In this document: one piece after another, positions 59,524-64,000 of the stretch | Numbering within the stretch: position 1 is the first letter of the stretch | Layout: each line of letters begins with the position of its first letter | Source: Poseidonibacter ostreae | GTDB lineage: Bacteria > Campylobacterota > Campylobacteria > Campylobacterales > Arcobacteraceae | DNA: 64,000 nt | Assembly: GCF_009208075.1 (NCBI RefSeq) | Contig: NZ_WFKJ01000002.1 | Span: forward strand, 62,001-126,000 | Direction: 5' to 3' | Program-made: the position numbers and the translations under genes | The notes under the pieces: model-generated | Database searches by the model: none | What the model saw: the letters and a program-made list of their open reading frames with translations, nothing else | What the model was told of the DNA's origin: nothing

Positions 59524-60405
59524 TTATTTTGAAAGTTTAGATTGCTGGATAATTAATCCAAAAATAATTGTAGTAAGTCCAACTACTGTAGATATGTAAA
59601 TTTGTTCACCAACAATGAAATAAATAAATACTAAAGAGATAAAAGGAGAGATAAAAATAAGATTTGCAATTTTAGATGTAGATTCAGCGCTTTGCATAGC
59701 TTTTAACCAAAAAAGAAAAGTAAAACCCATTTCAAAGAAACCAACATATATAGCAGCTCCTAAGCCATAAACTGAAGGTAGTACTAAATCTTGTGTAAAA
59801 ATAAAATAGGTAATCAAAATAGGTGTTGCAATTAAAAAATTTGAAAATAATCCTACAACTGGGTCAACTTTTGATTTAGTATTAAAAATCCAATACATAG
59901 ACCATAAAACAGTTGAAAGAAGAGCTAGCAAAACCCCATCTATATTAGAAAAATTTAATGAAAAAGGTTCACCTTTTGTAGATATAATTAAGACACCAAA
60001 ATAACAAATTATTCCTGCAACAATATCAGATATTGTTAATTTTTGCTTTAAAAATATTACTGAAAAAAAAGCCAACATTAAAGCCCAAGTATAATTAATA
60101 GCTTGAGCTTCTTGTGCAGGAAGAATATCATAAGCTTCAAACAAAACAAGATAATATAAAAAAGGATTAATACTAGCTAATAGTAAAACTATTTTAAAAT
60201 TGTTTTTAATATGTATTTTTACTAGATTAATTTTCTTCTGATAAATAATAATAGTTAATAAAATCAAAGTTGAAGTAATAGAAGCATAAAAAACTAGCTC
60301 AAAAGGCTTTAAATATTCAAGGGCAACTTTAAAAGCTGTTGCAACTGTAGACCAAAAGAAAATAGCAATTAGTGCATATTTATATGCTAATTTTTGAGAC
60401 TTGAT
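59524..60405 (-). CDS. EamA/DMT-family transporter with non-canonical start
   Basis: Ten-TM drug/metabolite-type exporter. The open frame continues upstream of the first TTG (60267) and encodes a normal EamA N-terminus, including YKYALIAIFFWSTVATAFKVALEYLKPFELVFYASITST. It reaches an in-frame stop at 60420-60418 without any ATG, GTG or TTG. The best start is ATC at 60405, with AAAAAGG about 7 bases upstream, giving 293 residues, the usual family length. Starting at TTG 60267 would remove the first TM helices. Either a rare AUC start, a mutated start codon or a sequencing error. Substrate unknown. Confidence 0.7.
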   Translation of the reverse strand: MKSQKLAYKYALIAIFFWSTVATAFKVALEYLKPFELVFYASITSTLILLTIIIYQKKINLVKIHIKNNFKIVLLLASINPFLYYLVLFEAYDILPAQEAQAINYTWALMLAFFSVIFLKQKLTISDIVAGIICYFGVLIISTKGEPFSLNFSNIDGVLLALLSTVLWSMYWIFNTKSKVDPVVGLFSNFLIATPILITYFIFTQDLVLPSVYGLGAAIYVGFFEMGFTFLFWLKAMQSAESTSKIANLIFISPFISLVFIYFIVGEQIYISTVVGLTTIIFGLIIQQSKLSK

Positions 60406-60430
60406 AGCTAAGCCTTTTTATAAAAAGTTT

Positions 60431-61039
60431 TTATGAATTTTTATTGTTTTTTTTAATTTTTGAATAGTACCAAAATCCAATAATTGCTAAACAGATTAAA
60501 ATTCCCACAATTATATATCTTAAGTACTCTTTTATTAAAGCTTCATTATCACCTAAATAATATCCCAAAAGTGTTAAAATCACTACCCATATTGCTGCAC
60601 CTAAAGTAGTATATATTGAAAATGTTAATAAATTCATTCTAGCAAGCCCTGCTGGAAAAGATATATATTGTCTTACTGCTGGAATTAAACGCCCTGAGAA
60701 AGTTGAAATATGTCCATGTGATTTAAAAAACTCTTCCATTTTTGAAATTGTTTCTTCTTTAATAAAAAAGTATTTCCCATATTTAACTAAAAAAGCTCTT
60801 CCGAATTTAACTGCTAAAAAGTAGTTAAAAAGTGCGCCAGTTAGTGAGCCAGCAACTCCTGCAAAAATAGCAAAATATATATTCATTTCACCCTTATATG
60901 CTAAGTAACCAGCTGGAACCATTACAACTTCTGAAGGAAATGGAAAGAACGAACTTTCTAAAAACATCATGATAAATATACCTGTATAGCCTAAACTACC
61001 AACAGTATCTACAACAAAGTTTACAATATCATGAAGCAT
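60431..61039 (-). CDS. DedA-family membrane protein
   Basis: A 202-residue inner-membrane protein of the DedA/VTT family, linked to undecaprenyl-phosphate or lipid flipping. It shows [50 protein letters not shown] and the conserved [22 protein letters not shown] loop. About 5 TM helices. It starts 12 bp after the nucleoside-phosphorylase-like gene. Confidence 0.92.
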   Translation of the reverse strand: MLHDIVNFVVDTVGSLGYTGIFIMMFLESSFFPFPSEVVMVPAGYLAYKGEMNIYFAIFAGVAGSLTGALFNYFLAVKFGRAFLVKYGKYFFIKEETISKMEEFFKSHGHISTFSGRLIPAVRQYISFPAGLARMNLLTFSIYTTLGAAIWVVILTLLGYYLGDNEALIKEYLRYIIVGILICLAIIGFWYYSKIKKNNKNS

Positions 61040-61051
61040 TAAATACCTTTA

Positions 61052-61570
61052 TTAAATTAAGTTCTTCCATTTTAAAATAGAATCATTTATAAGTTGGAAT
61101 ATCTCTTTTTCACTAGGAGCTGTTTCATCAAAATAATCAGAAACAATTTTTAATATATAAAACTCTTGAATATTTTCTTTACATGTTTGTCTAAAGAACT
61201 CTGCTTGCTTATCAACAAGTAATGTTTCTAAATCTTTATCTGTTTCTAAAGCTTTTTCTACTGTAGTAACATTTGCAAAATTAAGTCCATTGATAAATCG
61301 ATTAGTACAAAAAAGTGTTCCTAGAGCAATTGATCCATCACTGCACGAGGCAATACTTAAATCAAAAGCTTTAGAGATTTGGAAGTTTTTGAAAATATAA
61401 TTTAAAGAGTCTAATATTTCTTCTTTACTTACACCAGAAACTATAAGTATTAAATCATCATTAGAATAAATCGTATTTTCAATTGGATTAGTTAATTTCT
61501 CTAAATTAAAGAAATCAACTATAGGTTGTGCTTCTATTAAAGAAGTAGTGTGAATTAATATTTTTGACAT
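61052..61570 (-). CDS. Degenerate nucleoside-phosphorylase-like protein
   Basis: A 172-residue cytoplasmic protein that resembles the purine-nucleoside phosphorylase / MTA-SAH nucleosidase fold: KILIHTTSLIEAQPIVDFFNL, LIVSGVSKEEILDSLNYIF and FYILKIVSDYFDE. The catalytic GTAG-type loops are not clearly present, and it is shorter than active enzymes (about 230), so activity is doubtful. The ATG at 61570 is used; a TTG at 61582 could extend it by four codons. Confidence 0.6.
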   Translation of the reverse strand: MSKILIHTTSLIEAQPIVDFFNLEKLTNPIENTIYSNDDLILIVSGVSKEEILDSLNYIFKNFQISKAFDLSIASCSDGSIALGTLFCTNRFINGLNFANVTTVEKALETDKDLETLLVDKQAEFFRQTCKENIQEFYILKIVSDYFDETAPSEKEIFQLINDSILKWKNLI

Positions 61571-61606
61571 ATTAATTAACAATAGAGCCTAAACTCTAAA
61601 GTTTTA

Positions 61607-61963
61607 CTATCTTTTAAGTTCTTTAATTCTTGCAGCTTTTCCTCTTAATCCTCTTAAGTAATGTAATTTAGCTCTTCTTACTCTACCTCTTCTTAATACT
61701 TCAAAAGTTTTAATTGAATCAGAGAATAATGGGAAAATTCTTTCAACACCAACAGAGTTAGCACCGATTTTTCTTACGTTAAAAGTTGCAGAAACACCTT
61801 CACCATGTCTTGCAATTACGATACCTTCGTAAGTTTGAACTCTCTTTTTTTCACCCTCTTTAATCTCAATACCAAGTCTTACTGTATCTCCTGCTCTAAA
61901 TAAAGGGATCTCTTTTGACTCTGTTTGTGCAGTTTCGAAACTAGCAATATATCTGTTTTTCAT
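61607..61963 (-). CDS. rplS: 50S ribosomal protein L19
   Basis: Ribosomal protein at the subunit interface, 118 residues. It has [58 protein letters not shown] and [22 protein letters not shown]-like C-terminus. It overlaps the trmD stop by 4 bp; the trmD-rplS order is widely conserved. Confidence 0.97.
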   Translation of the reverse strand: MKNRYIASFETAQTESKEIPLFRAGDTVRLGIEIKEGEKKRVQTYEGIVIARHGEGVSATFNVRKIGANSVGVERIFPLFSDSIKTFEVLRRGRVRRAKLHYLRGLRGKAARIKELKR

Positions 61964-62637
61964 TGTTTTTCCTTGTTAGGTCTATAATATTTTGTCTTAC
62001 AAATTGACATCTGGTTTTTTAAGTCGGAAATTTTACTATGATTTCCCTTTAAAAATTCTTTAACCACACTTAAATTTTGGAAAACTTCAGGTTTAGCAAA
62101 AGATGGAGCTTCTAAAAATCCATTTTCATAACTCTCAACATCTAAGGATTGGGCATTCCCAAGAACTCCCTCAACATTTCTAGAAATTGCATCACTCATT
62201 GTCAAAGATGGTAATTCTCCACCAGTTAAAACAAATTCTCCAACAGAAAAAACCTCATTTGCGTATTTTTCTATCACTCTTTCATCAATTCCTTCATATC
62301 TTCCACTAACAAAAACTATGTTTTTTTTCTTTGCTAGTCGCTTTGCATCATTTTGTCTAAATGCTTTTGCAGCAGCTAAAGGAAAAATTATATAAGCATC
62401 TTTATTTTCTTCTTTAATTTTGTCTAAACAATCAAATAAAGGTTGACAAGTCATAAGCATTCCTGCTCCACCTGCTACCATTTGTTTATCAACTTTTTGA
62501 TGTTTATTCGTAGTATAATCTCTTGGATTATAAAACTCATAGTTTATAAACTTAGCATCAACTGCTCTTTTTAAAATTGAATCTTGGAAATATGGCTCAA
62601 TTAAATTTGGGAAAAGTGTTACAAATGTAAATTTCAT
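61960..62637 (-). CDS. trmD: tRNA (guanine37-N1)-methyltransferase
   Basis: SPOUT methyltransferase forming m1G37 to prevent frameshifts. The 225-residue protein has [53 protein letters not shown] and [23 protein letters not shown] (trefoil-knot SAM site). The ATG at 62637 matches the family N-terminus; an ATG three codons earlier is also possible. Confidence 0.96.
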   Translation of the reverse strand: MKFTFVTLFPNLIEPYFQDSILKRAVDAKFINYEFYNPRDYTTNKHQKVDKQMVAGGAGMLMTCQPLFDCLDKIKEENKDAYIIFPLAAAKAFRQNDAKRLAKKKNIVFVSGRYEGIDERVIEKYANEVFSVGEFVLTGGELPSLTMSDAISRNVEGVLGNAQSLDVESYENGFLEAPSFAKPEVFQNLSVVKEFLKGNHSKISDLKNQMSICKTKYYRPNKEKQ

Positions 62638-62753
62638 ATTATTCACTTATATTATAATTTTGGAAATACTAAAGCAGATCCACTTAAAATAAAGTTAACC
62701 AAATCATAATTTAGATATATTCATTCTTAAAATTTTATAATAAAGATATAAAT

Positions 62754-63959
62754 ATGATAACACTAAATGATATTAAAGAAGCAAAAAAGAACTTAGGCAA
62801 TATAACAATAAATACTCCCTTAGCCTTAGCTCCAATTTTAAGTAAAAAACTTAATGCAAATATTTATTTAAAAAAAGAGAACTTACAATTAACAGGAAGT
62901 TTTAAATTAAGAGGTGCTTACAATAAACTTGCCCAATTATCTAAAGAAACAAGAGATAAAGGTGTAGTTGCTGCAAGTGCTGGTAATCATGCTCAAGGAT
63001 TAGCTTTTTCAGCTGAGCAATTTAATTGTGAAGCTACAATTTATATGCCAGAAGCAACACCACTTACAAAAGTATCAGGTGTTAGATCTTATGGAGCTAA
63101 TGTAGTATTAACAGGAGCGAATTTTGATGAGGCTTATGAAGAAGCTACAAAATTTGCTCAAGAAAATAACAAAGAATTCATTCATCCTTTTGCAGATGAT
63201 AAAGTAATAGCAGGTCAAGGAACTATTGCTTTAGAAATTCTTGATGAAATTAAAGATATGGAACAAATTGTTGTACCTATTGGTGGAGGGGGATTAATCT
63301 CTGGAATAGCAATTGCTGCAAAAACTATAAATCCTAATATTAGAATAATTGGTGTAGTTGCAAGTGGTGCTAAAGGGATGAAAGAGTCTTTTGAATCACA
63401 TATGCCAATTGATTCTGTTTCTGTTAAAACTATTGCAGATGGAATTGCAGTAAGAGATGTAACACCAAAACTACTTGATATTATTTTAGAACATGTTGAT
63501 GAAGTAGTTGAAGTAACAGATAATGAAATAGCAAATGCAATTTTATTTTTATTAGAAAATCATAAATTAGTTGTTGAGGGTGCGGGTGCTGTTTCAACTG
63601 CTGCTATTATGCATAATAAAATAGATATTGAAGATACAAATACTTGTTCAATTGTAAGTGGTGGAAATATTGACGTTACAATGTTATCATTAATTATTGA
63701 GAAAGGTTTAGTAAAATCTTCAAGAAAAATGAACCTTATCGTAACACTTATGGATAAACCAGGTGCATTAAAGAATTTAACTAATGTATTAGAAAAAAGT
63801 GATGCAAATATAGTACAAATTGATTATGATAGAAACTCTGTAAAGCTTGAGTTTGGTGAGGCGCATGTAACAATTGCTGTTGAAACAAAAGGTGAAGAAC
63901 ATCAAAAACTTATACGAGAAAATTTGAAACATAATGGATATAGATTCAAACAAATTTAA
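62754..63959 (+). CDS. ilvA: Threonine dehydratase with ACT domain
   Basis: PLP enzyme deaminating threonine to 2-oxobutyrate. The 401-residue protein has the PLP lysine in LTGSFKLRGAYNKL (about 48-61), the glycine loop PIGGGGLISGIAIAA and a C-terminal single ACT domain (about 327-401, MNLIVTLMDKPGALKNLTNVLE). The length matches the short tdcB/ilvA type with one ACT domain, so allosteric control may differ from E. coli IlvA. It could serve either isoleucine synthesis or threonine catabolism. Divergent from trmD. Beyond its stop, 63960-64000 shows nothing recognisable. Confidence 0.92.
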   Translation: MITLNDIKEAKKNLGNITINTPLALAPILSKKLNANIYLKKENLQLTGSFKLRGAYNKLAQLSKETRDKGVVAASAGNHAQGLAFSAEQFNCEATIYMPEATPLTKVSGVRSYGANVVLTGANFDEAYEEATKFAQENNKEFIHPFADDKVIAGQGTIALEILDEIKDMEQIVVPIGGGGLISGIAIAAKTINPNIRIIGVVASGAKGMKESFESHMPIDSVSVKTIADGIAVRDVTPKLLDIILEHVDEVVEVTDNEIANAILFLLENHKLVVEGAGAVSTAAIMHNKIDIEDTNTCSIVSGGNIDVTMLSLIIEKGLVKSSRKMNLIVTLMDKPGALKNLTNVLEKSDANIVQIDYDRNSVKLEFGEAHVTIAVETKGEEHQKLIRENLKHNGYRFKQI

Positions 63960-64000
63960 AGTTAATGTAAATTCTTTATATTCTTTTTAGAAAACAAATC

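Noticed and set aside
1-64000. CRISPR array, prophage, insertion sequence or tRNA/rRNA genes
   Set aside because: No regularly spaced repeats, transposase, integrase, phage structural genes or tRNA cloverleaf sequences were seen on either strand.

Overview
The window is AT-rich chromosomal DNA from a Campylobacterota bacterium, most likely a denitrifying member of the Arcobacteraceae. Evidence for this is the fba-peb4 gene pair at the left edge, the epsilon-type nap gene order A-G-H-B-F-L-D, a short-form HisG, and Campylobacterota-like promoters with a good -10 and little -35. No tRNA, rRNA, insertion sequence, prophage or CRISPR array was seen.

Layout. 1-8.6 kb: housekeeping and regulation (fructose-bisphosphate aldolase, PEB4-type isomerase, an OmpR-type two-component pair, a DHH phosphoesterase, an Rrf2 regulator, rpsO, moaA and a TrpD2/YbiB-like gene). 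8.6-24.3 kb: a nitrogen-oxide island with two Crp/Fnr-family regulators, a NarX/PilJ-type sensor without an output domain, norCB with two small membrane proteins, nirS (cytochrome cd1), a pentaheme cytochrome, and a heme d1 pathway (nirC-like cytochrome, nirJ, nirF, nirE, precorrin-2 dehydrogenase and a fused siroheme decarboxylase). 24.5-32.3 kb: a polar amino-acid ABC transporter, serine dehydratase, a LysE exporter, an XRE-cupin regulator and a second TrpD2-like gene. 32.5-40.4 kb: napAGHBFLD with a PAS protein and a small secreted protein. 40.4-40.9 kb: a gene-free stretch with apparent small-RNA genes. 40.9-64 kb: mainly housekeeping and amino-acid metabolism (serS, trpS, hisG, coaX, thrE, hemD, putA, livJHMGF, DedA, rplS, trmD, ilvA).

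Main observation. Seven promoters share a rigid layout: a 14-bp FNR/DNR-like box (TTGAY-N4-RTCAA and close variants) begins exactly 36 bp before a -10 hexamer, so each box is centred at -41.5 from the predicted start. They precede the nor operon, the nirC-J-F-E operon, one Crp/Fnr regulator, the precorrin-2 dehydrogenase, the fused decarboxylase, napA, and a region with no open frame at 40.43 kb. The seventh promoter appears to drive a small RNA closed by a perfect 13-bp stem and carrying a CCUCCUCCCCUCC loop complementary to Shine-Dalgarno sequences. A sibling hairpin about 220 bp downstream keeps the stem through compensatory changes but has its own extended -10 promoter. A third candidate transcript ends at the strong terminator shared with serS. 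Nitrate, nitrite and NO reduction, heme d1 synthesis and a regulatory RNA therefore look like one regulon, probably run by the cysteine-free Crp/Fnr proteins encoded here.
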